A DNA stretch of 64,000 nt from the NCBI RefSeq assembly GCF_000813125.1, contig NZ_BASE01000058.1, positions 1 through 64,000 of the forward strand, in the 5' to 3' direction. This DNA is from Mesobacillus selenatarsenatis SF-1 (lineage in GTDB: Bacteria > Bacillota > Bacilli > Bacillales > Cytobacillaceae). Below the pieces are notes generated by a model. That model did no database searches, was not told the DNA's origin, and saw nothing but the letters and a program-made list of their open reading frames with translations. Positions 9,016 to 16,813 of the stretch are shown here, piece after piece. Each line of letters opens with the position of its first letter. Positions within the stretch are counted from its first letter, which is position 1. The translations under genes and the position numbers were made by a program.

Positions 9016-9990
9016 TTAAGGTTTAAGAATCAGCTTTCCCTTTGTCTGGCGTGATTGCAAAAGGCGATGGACTTCTGCTGCCTGATCAAGCGAATATACG
9101 CCTCCAATAGTCAGTTTCAATTGCCCCTTCGATAAATAACCAAGCATCTCAGCCATACTAGATTGAATCAGCGCCGGCTTTCTCATGATTTGCGGCAGGA
9201 AAAAACCGATGACAGACTGGTTCCTGGCCATTAAGGATGATGGATAAAAGCGGCTCTGCTCTCCGCTGGCAACTCCATAGATCACCAGCCGCCCAAACGT
9301 GGCAAGGCATTTCAATGTTTTATTGAAAATCTCGCCTCCTGCCATTTCCAACGCGACATCGACCCCTTTACCGCCGGTCGCTTCAAGAACCTTTTCCTCC
9401 CATCCTTGTTCAGTATAATTAATAAGTACATCAGCTCCCATATCAGCGGCCAATGCGAGTTTATCATCTGTGCTAGCAGTTGCTATTACTTTGCCTGCAC
9501 CTGATAGCTTGGCTAGTTGGACAGCCAGAGTTCCTACTCCTCCGGCCGCTGCATGGACAAGTACTGTTTCACCTTTTTCAAGCCTTCCCATCGTCTTCAG
9601 GATGTGATAAGCACTCAGGCCCTGTAGTGGCAATGCGACTGCCTGCTCAAAATCCATCTTCTCCTGTAAAGGAATCAGCCCGCGGCTGTCAGCAAGGGCG
9701 AACTCCGCGTAACCCCCTGATTCAATCAAGGTAACGATACGGTCACCTTTTTGGACAGTCGTTACTGATTCTCCTGTCTCAACCACTACTCCCGCAATTT
9801 CTGCTCCAGGGATAAACGGCAGATTAGTTGGAACAACGTACTGACCTTCTCTTCTTGCTGTGTCCGCATAATTGACTCCAATCGCATGGATTTCAATTAA
9901 TACTTGATGACCTTTAGGAACTGGGCGTTCTAGTTCTACCACTTGGAGAACCTCTGGACCTCCATATTCTTTCAGTTGAATTGCTTTCAT
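9016..9990 (-). CDS. Zinc-free MDR oxidoreductase (NADPH:quinone reductase-like)
   Basis: This 324-residue medium-chain dehydrogenase/reductase resembles the quinone-oxidoreductase/enoyl-reductase branch. It has the GroES-like N-terminus MKAIQLKEYGGPEVLQ and GVNYADTARREG, and the NADPH-binding HAAAGGVGTLAVQLAK near residue 145. The structural and catalytic zinc cysteines of true alcohol dehydrogenases are absent. It probably reduces an alpha,beta-unsaturated carbonyl or a quinone. It starts 11 bp after the enoyl-CoA hydratase stop, so it is clearly in the same operon. Confidence 0.9.
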   Translation of the reverse strand: MKAIQLKEYGGPEVLQVVELERPVPKGHQVLIEIHAIGVNYADTARREGQYVVPTNLPFIPGAEIAGVVVETGESVTTVQKGDRIVTLIESGGYAEFALADSRGLIPLQEKMDFEQAVALPLQGLSAYHILKTMGRLEKGETVLVHAAAGGVGTLAVQLAKLSGAGKVIATASTDDKLALAADMGADVLINYTEQGWEEKVLEATGGKGVDVALEMAGGEIFNKTLKCLATFGRLVIYGVASGEQSRFYPSSLMARNQSVIGFFLPQIMRKPALIQSSMAEMLGYLSKGQLKLTIGGVYSLDQAAEVHRLLQSRQTKGKLILKP

Positions 9991-10001
9991 GGTTTTCCTC
10001 C

Positions 10002-10793
10002 TTAGTTGCCTATAAAGTTTGGCTTTCTTTTTTCCTTGAAGGCTGCAATGCCTTCTTGATGGTCTTCAGTTGATACCATCATTGTCTGTGTGATTCGTTC
10101 CTGCTCAAGAATCTCTTCCAGTGTTGCTGTCATTGAATGGTCGACTAGCTTCTTGATCATCCCGTATGTTCTGGTCGGGCCATTTGCCAGCTGACCGGCA
10201 AGCTTCAGTGTTTCTTCCTGTAACTTTTCCACAGGTACAAGATAATTGATGACCCCCAGCTGGTATAAACGCTCCGCCGGTATGGGTTCTGCAGTGAACA
10301 AGAATTGTTTTGCCAGATGGGGTCCAACTAGTCTTGGGACAAAATAGGAACCCCCGCCGTCAGAGACGAGGCCAACCTGCGAAAAGCTTAACGCGAATTT
10401 ACTGTCATTGGCTGCGATAATTAGGTCACAAGCTAAGGCTAGGTTAAAACCTGCACCAGCAGCAAAACCATGAACTGCTGCAATGATTGGCTTCTCTGTA
10501 GCTTTCAGGGCAAGAATACACTCATTCAGCCTGCCGATGTGGTCATAGACGCCTGCCGCGTTTGCCTGGCCCATCGTTTTTACATCGCCGCCTGCACTGA
10601 ACGATCGGCCGGCACCTGATAAAACGATTACCTTTACCTCGGGGTCGTTCTGTGCCTCTTTCAATGCCTCCGTCAGTGTAAGAATCATTTCCGGACTGAA
10701 GGCATTCAAGCTTTCAGGTCTGTTTAAGGTTAAGGACAGTACTGTTTCATTTTTATTAATAACTAAATGGTCACTCGTACTAACATTCGTCAA
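10002..10793 (-). CDS. Enoyl-CoA hydratase/isomerase family protein
   Basis: This 263-residue crotonase-fold protein is likely to hydrate an enoyl-CoA. The oxyanion-hole motifs are GAGRSFSAGGDVKTM and AVHGFAAGAGFNLALACD. In the usual catalytic-glutamate region it has SFSQVGLVSDGGGSYFVPRLVG; the second glutamate position (often GxxPDxG) reads SDGGGS, so it may be a variant with one acidic residue replaced. The start chosen is TTG at 10793, 8 nt after an excellent ribosome site ending in GGTGATC; the GTG at 10802 is inside that site. Neighbours are an SDR upstream and an MDR enzyme downstream, consistent with a beta-oxidation segment. Confidence 0.9.
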   Translation of the reverse strand: MTNVSTSDHLVINKNETVLSLTLNRPESLNAFSPEMILTLTEALKEAQNDPEVKVIVLSGAGRSFSAGGDVKTMGQANAAGVYDHIGRLNECILALKATEKPIIAAVHGFAAGAGFNLALACDLIIAANDSKFALSFSQVGLVSDGGGSYFVPRLVGPHLAKQFLFTAEPIPAERLYQLGVINYLVPVEKLQEETLKLAGQLANGPTRTYGMIKKLVDHSMTATLEEILEQERITQTMMVSTEDHQEGIAAFKEKRKPNFIGN

Positions 10794-10831
10794 AGCGATC
10801 ACCCTTTCTCGGATTTGATAGAATTATAAAC

Positions 10832-11611
10832 TTATTTAATCAACCATCCGCCATCAACGAGAATGTCAGAACCTGTCATGTAGGAAGCTTCCCTTGATGC
10901 GACAAAAGCAATCACATTCGCAATTTCATCAGGATTGCCAGCTCGCCTTAGAGCTGTATTTCTTCTGATTGCTTTAACAAATTGTTCATTCTTCATCCCC
11001 TCCTCAGTCAGGGGAGTTTCCACAAAACCAGGTGATACTGAATTGACCCTGATTCCGTAAGGAGACAATTCTAATGCCATTGCTTTTGTAAAATTGATGA
11101 CACCAGCTTTAGCAGCACTATAATGGGGGATATGGGCCCCTGCCTGGTGTCCGGATAAGCTGGCTACATTCACAATCGAACGGTTTTGAGACAGATCTCC
11201 TTCCTTCTCTGCACTATTTGCCATGAGCTTTCCAAGCGTTTTCGAGACAAGGAAAACACTTTTTAAGTTCGTATTTTGTACAAAGTCCCAATCGCTTGCT
11301 GAGGTGTCCATGATCTTTGAGTGGGCCGAACCGCCTGCATTATTGACAAGGACATGTAATTCGCCAAATTGCTCCTCAATATATTGGGCTAACTCCCTGA
11401 CATCTTCTTCATCTGTTACGTCAGCTGGAAAGATTTCTGCTCTAGGAACCTTAAGGTATTCATTAATTTCCTTAGCCGCGCTCTCAAGCTTGGATTTCGT
11501 CCGTCCGACCATTATCACTTTTGCTCCTTCACTGGCAAACCGGGCGGCTGCCGCTTTCCCAATTCCGCTCCCCGCTCCTGTAACAAGAACGACTGATTCT
11601 GCAAATCTCAT
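10832..11611 (-). CDS. SDR-family dehydrogenase (possible 3-hydroxyacyl-CoA dehydrogenase)
   Basis: This classical short-chain dehydrogenase has 259 residues. It shows the cofactor motif TGAGSGIGKAAA, the NNAGG motif, the catalytic Ser of VNVASLSG, YSAAK with the Tyr-Lys pair, and the C-terminal SDILVDGGW. The ATG at 11611 follows AGGAGGTG; a GTG at 11620 lies inside that ribosome site. It is the second gene after the palindromic operator at 12106. In a pathway with acyl-CoA dehydrogenase and hydratase it could oxidise the 3-hydroxy intermediate, but SDR substrates cannot be read from sequence. Confidence 0.9.
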   Translation of the reverse strand: MRFAESVVLVTGAGSGIGKAAAARFASEGAKVIMVGRTKSKLESAAKEINEYLKVPRAEIFPADVTDEEDVRELAQYIEEQFGELHVLVNNAGGSAHSKIMDTSASDWDFVQNTNLKSVFLVSKTLGKLMANSAEKEGDLSQNRSIVNVASLSGHQAGAHIPHYSAAKAGVINFTKAMALELSPYGIRVNSVSPGFVETPLTEEGMKNEQFVKAIRRNTALRRAGNPDEIANVIAFVASREASYMTGSDILVDGGWLIK

Positions 11612-11650
11612 TTCTAGCACCTCCTATATATAAACGGAATATTCAGTTTT

Positions 11651-12052
11651 TTAAGCGGGCAATAAATAGCTTTTCAGGCCTTCTTTAAGCAATTCTGGCA
11701 AAGACTCACTCTTTTGATTTGTAAAATCATAATACACAATGATTGCGTTTCCCTTTGCAATCAACTGCTGTGTTTGCGAGCAAACAATATCATGCTCCAG
11801 CTGAAAGCTTTTTGAGCCAATTCTTGATACATAAGTTTTTACCGTTAATAACTGATCAAAATAACCCTGGCTAACGAAATCACATTTAGTGGAAGCTAAA
11901 ATAAATTTCCAGTCATTCAATTCCATGCTGTAGCCTAAAGACTCGAAAAAACGAATCCTTGCCTCCTCCAGATAAACAAAATAACTGGTATTGTTAATAT
12001 GTCCAAGTGCGTCCGTCTCGCCGAATCGAGCCTGAACCTGGATTTCCTGCAT
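11651..12052 (-). CDS. Acyl-CoA thioesterase, 4HBT hotdog fold
   Basis: This 133-residue single-hotdog protein of the 4-hydroxybenzoyl-CoA thioesterase family carries the catalytic Asp in RFGETDALGHINNTSYFVY and the helix EEARIRFFESLGY. It probably hydrolyses an acyl-CoA, either to release product or to relieve CoA trapping. The ATG is preceded by AAAGGAGAG. It is the first gene after the TetR-type operator at 12106-12121 and so heads the long leftward operon. Confidence 0.9.
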   Translation of the reverse strand: MQEIQVQARFGETDALGHINNTSYFVYLEEARIRFFESLGYSMELNDWKFILASTKCDFVSQGYFDQLLTVKTYVSRIGSKSFQLEHDIVCSQTQQLIAKGNAIIVYYDFTNQKSESLPELLKEGLKSYLLPA

Positions 12053-12105
12053 TATATCTCTCCTTTACTCTCTACTGTATAAACATTAAAGTAAAACATT
12101 CTTCG

Positions 12106-12121
12106 TACTAACCGGTTGGTA
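12106..12121. promoter_or_regulatory. Palindromic TetR-type operator, site 1
   Basis: TACTAACCGGTTGGTA is a near-perfect palindrome around AACCGGTT with one mismatched pair. It lies 54 bp upstream of the thioesterase start, between the TetR terminator and the long operon. The same motif, with one base changed, recurs at 15249-15264, so the TetR protein encoded between the two sites is the likely ligand. Confidence 0.75.
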
Positions 12122-12137
12122 TGTAAATGGTATAGAA

Positions 12138-12162
12138 AGAGGCTTGGCTCTCACAAGCCCCT
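12138..12162 (-). terminator. Terminator after the TetR gene
   Basis: On the minus strand AGGGGCTTG pairs with CAAGCCTCT (one G-U) around a 7-nt loop and is followed by a short T-rich stretch. It separates the SDR-ligase-tetR unit from the operator and operon downstream. Confidence 0.6.
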
Positions 12163-12177
12163 CCCTACATTTATTCT

Positions 12178-12741
12178 TCAATTGACTTCGATTCCCTTTA
12201 GGATCATTTCGACAAAAATCTCCGCCACTTCCCGATCTGATATCTTCCCCTGAGGATTGAACCACTGGTAGCTCCAGTTGGCAGCACCCAGTATACCAAA
12301 GGTAACAATAACAGGATTCAAATCCTTCCGAAATTCGCCGCTATCGATTCCTTCACGAATCAGTCTTTCAACGTTCATCCTGAATTGATCTCGCTTTGCG
12401 ACAATCTGGGCAAGCCTGTCATCACTTAAGTGACGCATTTCCCTGAAAAATATTTTTGCTGATGCTCCTTTGGATTTAATGCTGCTGATCAGCATATAAA
12501 CGATATCGAACAATTTTTGCTTGCTTGTTTTTTTTTCCAAGAGTATTTCTTCCTGACGGCCAAGTAATTCGTCGATATATCTAAGATGTATATCCATCAG
12601 TAATTCTTCTTTGCTGGAGAAGTAATAATAAAATGAACCTTTCGTTACCCCGAGTGAGTCAACAATATCCTGGATGGATGTCTCACTGAAGCCTTTTTTC
12701 TCAAATAATTTTATGCTGTGTGCGGTAATTTTCTCTTTCAC
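12178..12741 (-). CDS. TetR/AcrR-family repressor of the catabolic block
   Basis: This 187-residue regulator has an N-terminal helix-turn-helix typical of TetR (FSETSIQDIVDSLGVTKGSFYYYF at about residues 19-42) and a helical C-terminal domain of the kind that binds acyl-CoA or other effectors. The GTG start at 12741 follows GCGAGG. It is the third gene of a unit with an SDR and a CoA ligase. Palindromes at 15249 (upstream of its own unit) and 12106 (upstream of the next operon) suggest it represses itself and the whole pathway until an acyl-CoA or acid intermediate appears. The effector is unknown. Confidence 0.88.
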   Translation of the reverse strand: MKEKITAHSIKLFEKKGFSETSIQDIVDSLGVTKGSFYYYFSSKEELLMDIHLRYIDELLGRQEEILLEKKTSKQKLFDIVYMLISSIKSKGASAKIFFREMRHLSDDRLAQIVAKRDQFRMNVERLIREGIDSGEFRKDLNPVIVTFGILGAANWSYQWFNPQGKISDREVAEIFVEMILKGIEVN

Positions 12742-12820
12742 TTTGCTGTCCTCGCAATCATACTAGTCTGCACAGAAATTATACCATATTTTACCCCCTG
12801 TCCCATTAAGCAGAAAGTAT

Positions 12821-14434
12821 TTATTTACTTTTCACTTCTTCTCTTAATGCTCTGCGCAAAATCTTGCCCACACTCGTCTTCGGCAGCTGTTCACGGAACT
12901 CCACGACGTTCGGAACCTTGTATGCCGCCATATTTTGCCGGCAAAATTCCTTGATTTGAGCTTCATCCGCTTCCTTACCTGCTTTTAGCACGATCACTGC
13001 TTTGACTGCCTCACCTCGATATTCATCCGGGATGCCAATCACCACGGCCTCCTGGACAGCTGGGTGTTCATACAATACTTCCTCGGTATCACGTGGATAA
13101 ATATTGTAGCCGCTCGCAATGATCATGTCTTTTTTCCTGTCGACTATATAGAGATATCCTTCGTCATCTACCTTAGCGATATCTCCCGTAAAGAGCCATC
13201 CATCCCTCAATGTGTTTGCTGTCTCCTCTGGCATATTCCAGTAGCCCTTCATAACCTGCGGCCCTTTGATGATTACTTCACCCAGTTCTCCAGCTGGTAC
13301 TTCTTCTGTTCCTGTTGCCAGGTCGACAACTTTGTATTCTGTTGATGGCATGCCGATACCGACACTGCCAGGCTTTCTCTCCGCAAAACTTGGATTGCAA
13401 TGTGTAGTTGGCGATGCCTCCGAAAGGCCATAGCCTTCAAGGATCTTTGAACCAGTTTTTCTCTCAAATTCTTTTAGCAGCTCGACTGGCATAGGGGCAC
13501 TGCCGCTGTTGCAAATTTCTATGCTGCCGATTCCATATTCCTCTGCTTTCGGGTGATTCGTGATAGCGACGTACATCGTTGGCACACCTGGGAACATGGT
13601 CGGCTGCTCATTTTTTATCGTATTCAGGACCTCTTCCAGATCAAAGCGCGGCAACAAAATAATCTCTGCCCCTGTATAGATTGATAGATTCATACATGCT
13701 GTCATCCCAAACACATGGAACAGGGGAATCACCGTCAACGAACGCTCTGCGCCAGGTGTGATGTCATTCTTGAAAAATTCATATGATTGCAGGACATTAG
13801 CTAGCAAATTCTGATGGGTCAGCATCGCTCCCTTGGATCTTCCTGTCGTTCCGCCGGTGTACTGCAGCACAGCGACATTCTCTGTGGGGTCAACATCCAC
13901 TACGGAAGTCCTGCCGCTGCTTTCTGATATGAACACTTCAAATTTTGTATCTGGCCCAAAAGCATGCTCAGAAGGCTGGAGACTTACAACAATGATATTT
14001 CTTAGTTTGGTAGAAGCCTGAACACTCTTTACCTTGGCATAGAGCGCATCAAACACGACAATCGTTTCCGCTCCTGAGTCATTGAGGATATATTCAAGCT
14101 CACGTTCAACGGACATGGGGTTAACCTGGGTGACAATCCCTCCTGCGGTCAATATACCAAAATACGAAATAACATATTGAGGGCAGTTCGGAAGCATGAT
14201 GGCAACCCTGTCTCCAGCCTCGACTGCTCTGTTTTGAAGTGCTGAGGCAAAATGTGTCACAGTCTGGGACAATTGTTCATAAGTAACTTTCCTGCCATAG
14301 AAGGATAAAGCATTGTTATGAGGATACTTCTCTGCTGATTCTCGAAGCATTTGCGGCAAAGATTTTTCAGGAATAGTGATAGTGGATGCAATGGAGTCAG
14401 GATACTTGGAAAGCCAGACATTTTTCTCGCTCAT
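12821..14434 (-). CDS. Long-chain fatty-acid-CoA ligase (AMP-forming)
   Basis: This 537-residue ANL-superfamily ligase activates a fatty or other carboxylic acid to acyl-CoA. Motifs: LQYTGGTTGRSKGAMLTH (the P-loop has Gly in place of the usual Ser after YT), LEGYGLSEASPTTH, the hinge WLFTGDIAKVDDEGYLYIVDRKKD, YNIYPRDTEEVL, and the C-terminal lysine in SVGKILRRAL. It resembles FadD/LcfA-type enzymes. The ATG at 14434 is preceded by GGGGGAAA. It lies 40 bp after the SDR gene and 79 bp before the TetR gene. A second ligase at 5446 in the same block may act on a different acid. Confidence 0.93.
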   Translation of the reverse strand: MSEKNVWLSKYPDSIASTITIPEKSLPQMLRESAEKYPHNNALSFYGRKVTYEQLSQTVTHFASALQNRAVEAGDRVAIMLPNCPQYVISYFGILTAGGIVTQVNPMSVERELEYILNDSGAETIVVFDALYAKVKSVQASTKLRNIIVVSLQPSEHAFGPDTKFEVFISESSGRTSVVDVDPTENVAVLQYTGGTTGRSKGAMLTHQNLLANVLQSYEFFKNDITPGAERSLTVIPLFHVFGMTACMNLSIYTGAEIILLPRFDLEEVLNTIKNEQPTMFPGVPTMYVAITNHPKAEEYGIGSIEICNSGSAPMPVELLKEFERKTGSKILEGYGLSEASPTTHCNPSFAERKPGSVGIGMPSTEYKVVDLATGTEEVPAGELGEVIIKGPQVMKGYWNMPEETANTLRDGWLFTGDIAKVDDEGYLYIVDRKKDMIIASGYNIYPRDTEEVLYEHPAVQEAVVIGIPDEYRGEAVKAVIVLKAGKEADEAQIKEFCRQNMAAYKVPNVVEFREQLPKTSVGKILRRALREEVKSK

Positions 14435-14474
14435 TTAATTTCCCCCATTCAAAATATAACTTAATTGTATATGG

Positions 14475-15227
14475 CTAAAATGTCAGTCCACCGCCGTCGA
14501 CTGACAAAGTGGCACCAGTAATAAAGGAAGCTTCATCGGAGGCTAAGAACAGGACCGCATTTGCGACCTCTTCAGGTGTTCCGATTCTGCCTAAGGCATT
14601 GGCCCTCGAAATAATTGGCCATTTTCGATCATCATTTTTCCACCCGTCGATAATTTGCGTGTCGATAACACCCGGGGCAATTGCATTTACACGGATATGA
14701 TCTCTGCCGTATTCTAACGCGGCATTTTTGGTCAGCAGGATGACGCCGGCCTTGGATGCGTTATATGCTGCCAAATATTTTTGTCCCTTAATCCCCAGTA
14801 AACTAGAGGTGTTAATGATCGCTCCACCTCCAGCTTTTTTCATTTCTGGTACAGCATATTTAATGCCGAGGAATACCCCTTTAAGGTTAATGTCTATAAT
14901 CCTGTCCCAATCTTCTTCCTCGAGATCGACACTCTTAACATCTGGATTTCCTATACCTGCGTTATTAAAGAGAATATCAAGCTTCCCGTATGCTTCAACA
15001 GTTGTTGAAATGAGTTCTTTCACCTGTTTGGAATCGCTTACATTTGTCTCGTAAAAAAGAGCGCTTCCTCCCTGTTGTTCAATAAGCTGAACTGTCTCTC
15101 GCCCGCCATCACCATTCACATCGGCAATCACCAGCAGAGCTCCTTCCGCCGCAAATCGAAGTGCGGCTGCACGGCCTATCCCGCTGGCAGCGCCAGTAAT
15201 GATTGCTGTCTTGTTTTCTAATCTCAT
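14475..15227 (-). CDS. SDR-family oxidoreductase
   Basis: This 250-residue classical short-chain dehydrogenase has TGAASGIGRAAALRF, FNNAGIGNP, INTSSLLG with the catalytic Ser, YNASKAG with the Tyr-Lys pair and the C-terminal LSVDGGGLTF. It is the first gene of the unit behind the promoter and operator at 15249-15307. It may oxidise a hydroxyl group on the pathway substrate. It is only distantly similar to the other SDR at 10832, so the two probably handle different intermediates. Confidence 0.9.
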   Translation of the reverse strand: MRLENKTAIITGAASGIGRAAALRFAAEGALLVIADVNGDGGRETVQLIEQQGGSALFYETNVSDSKQVKELISTTVEAYGKLDILFNNAGIGNPDVKSVDLEEEDWDRIIDINLKGVFLGIKYAVPEMKKAGGGAIINTSSLLGIKGQKYLAAYNASKAGVILLTKNAALEYGRDHIRVNAIAPGVIDTQIIDGWKNDDRKWPIISRANALGRIGTPEEVANAVLFLASDEASFITGATLSVDGGGLTF

Positions 15228-15248
15228 TGTATTCCCCCTCAGGCTATC

Positions 15249-15264
15249 TACTAACCGGTCGGTA
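15249..15264. promoter_or_regulatory. Palindromic TetR-type operator, site 2
   Basis: TACTAACCGGTCGGTA differs by one base from the site at 12106. It lies about 10 bp downstream of the predicted start point of the promoter at 15280-15307, where a bound repressor would block transcription. Confidence 0.75.
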
Positions 15265-15279
15265 TGTATTGTTAACTTT

Positions 15280-15307
15280 ATTATAACGTTTATATTGAAA
15301 TATTCAA
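15280..15307 (-). promoter_or_regulatory. Sigma-A promoter of the SDR-ligase-tetR unit
   Basis: On the minus strand TTGAAT, a 16-bp spacer and a perfect TATAAT. The TetR-type palindrome follows immediately downstream. Confidence 0.65.
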
Positions 15308-15340
15308 CTATTAGTCTAAATATTCTAAATATATAAGAAA

Positions 15341-15366
15341 AAGCCCTAAAGAAACTTAGGGCTTTA
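15341..15366 (-). terminator. Terminator after the methyltransferase gene
   Basis: AAAGCCCTAAG / CTTTAGGGCTTT forms a stem and is followed on the minus strand by a T-rich tail. It lies 6 bp past the methyltransferase stop. Confidence 0.75.
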
Positions 15367-15371
15367 GCAGT

Positions 15372-16151
15372 TTAGAGCTTAATCTTAACTGCTTTTGTTG
15401 CTACAAAGCATTTAATATACTCATCAAGAGGCCTTCTGCCGCCAAAATCGTCTTCATATAATCCAGCGATGACAAGGCCGGCATCAATTTGACCCTGGAT
15501 CTGATCCTCTAATGTATGGCCGAATTCAATCGTTTGATCAGAGTTCAAATACTCTTCCTTTTCTTTATCTGTCAGATTATCAAGAGACGACGTCGGAACC
15601 TTATGTTTCACCACCAGGTTTCCTTTCTTGTCCTCTTCATCATCGAAAATAAATAAGAGAGGATTTGTAAAGCCGGATATTAGCGTCCCTTTGTCTTTCA
15701 ATACTCTTGATGCTTCCTTCCAAACTAGTGAGATGTCTTCGACGAATAAATTGGCCACTGGATGGATGATCAAGTCAAATTGCTCATCACTGAAGGCTGA
15801 AAGGTCTGTCATGCTGCATTGTAATGTACTTAAATTGAGTCCATCTCTTTTCGCAACAAACTCATCCTGTTCCAACTGTTTTTTTGAAATATCAACAACT
15901 GTAACATCAGCTCCTGCTGCAGCCAGAACAGGACCCTGCTGTCCGCCTCCAGAAGCAAGACAAAGAACTTTCAATCCTGCCAGTGATTGTGGAAACCAGC
16001 TTCTTGGGACCGGTTTTTCAGTTGTTACCGTAATTTCCCATTCTCCCGCTTTGCTTTTTTCAATAACTTCTCTTGAAACAGCCTTGGTATAAACTGCTTC
16101 ACTTTCAACCTTCTTGTCCCATGCATGACTATTTTGTTTAACAGCATCCAT
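15372..16151 (-). CDS. Class I SAM-dependent methyltransferase
   Basis: This 259-residue protein has the SAM-binding motif I VLCLASGGGQQGPVLAAAGA, motif II VTVVDISKKQLEQD, and the later FDLIIHPVANLFVED. The GGGQQG loop is typical of a group of uncharacterised Bacillaceae small-molecule methyltransferases. The ATG at 16151 follows an AGGGTGAT ribosome site; the GTG at 16160 lies inside it. It starts 25 bp after the NUDIX gene and may be co-transcribed with it. The substrate is unknown. Confidence 0.88.
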   Translation of the reverse strand: MDAVKQNSHAWDKKVESEAVYTKAVSREVIEKSKAGEWEITVTTEKPVPRSWFPQSLAGLKVLCLASGGGQQGPVLAAAGADVTVVDISKKQLEQDEFVAKRDGLNLSTLQCSMTDLSAFSDEQFDLIIHPVANLFVEDISLVWKEASRVLKDKGTLISGFTNPLLFIFDDEEDKKGNLVVKHKVPTSSLDNLTDKEKEEYLNSDQTIEFGHTLEDQIQGQIDAGLVIAGLYEDDFGGRRPLDEYIKCFVATKAVKIKL

Positions 16152-16175
16152 TTGAATCACCCTAACTATCTTAAT

Positions 16176-16667
16176 CTATAAATTATTAGCAGCATAATTT
16201 AAAATGTGTTCATACAGCTCGTGCCAATCGTGATAATATTCGCGTACCTGGTCTTGATCGACAAAAATTCTTTCAGAAGATTCATATCCTGCATCGAAAT
16301 CATGTATTTCTTTAATGTCCATCCGGTAAAACACCTGGAACCCAATTTTGGGGTATGGACTATTATCAATCCATTGCGAGTTTTCACTATGATCGACAAT
16401 GATTGAACCTAAAAGCCTGCAATCACCAGAAACATATGCCTCTTCCATTGTCTCTCTCTTAAAGCATTCCTCAGCTGATTCACCTGCCTCGATATGACCG
16501 CCAGTCATATCCCAACCGCGATGATTTAAGTTTACCAGAAGTACCTTATCTTCGTGAAAACAGAAACCATGGACACTGCTGATCAACTCCCTCGGTGGAA
16601 GCTGGTCATCTTCCTGCCAGGATAACTTAACTTTCGCATTGTTCCAGTTTACATATGTAGTAAGCAT
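16176..16667 (-). CDS. NUDIX hydrolase
   Basis: This 163-residue protein contains a Nudix box at about residues 75-97 (GGHIEAGESAEECFKRETME, then E), which binds Mg2+ and cleaves nucleoside diphosphates linked to another group. The rest is a compact single NUDIX domain with no extra module. The ATG follows GGAGGCTAAGGA. It is upstream of a methyltransferase gene in the same direction. Its substrate cannot be assigned. Confidence 0.9.
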   Translation of the reverse strand: MLTTYVNWNNAKVKLSWQEDDQLPPRELISSVHGFCFHEDKVLLVNLNHRGWDMTGGHIEAGESAEECFKRETMEEAYVSGDCRLLGSIIVDHSENSQWIDNSPYPKIGFQVFYRMDIKEIHDFDAGYESSERIFVDQDQVREYYHDWHELYEHILNYAANNL

Positions 16668-16736
16668 TCCTTAGCCTCCTTACTTACCATTCCTTCTTTC
16701 CAATTGTAACCAAAAAATGAAGTTGATGACAAGAAG

Positions 16737-16767
16737 TAAAAAAGCACTGGCAATTATGCCAATGCTT
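16737..16767 (-). terminator. Terminator after the 16814 gene
   Basis: AAGCATTGGCA / TGCCAGTGCTT forms an 11-bp stem with one G-U pair and a 4-nt loop, followed by a T run on the minus strand. Confidence 0.8.
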
Positions 16768-16813
16768 TTCTGTGTATGAGTAATACAAAATGCCTTGCTG
16801 TGTATGAGAAAGG

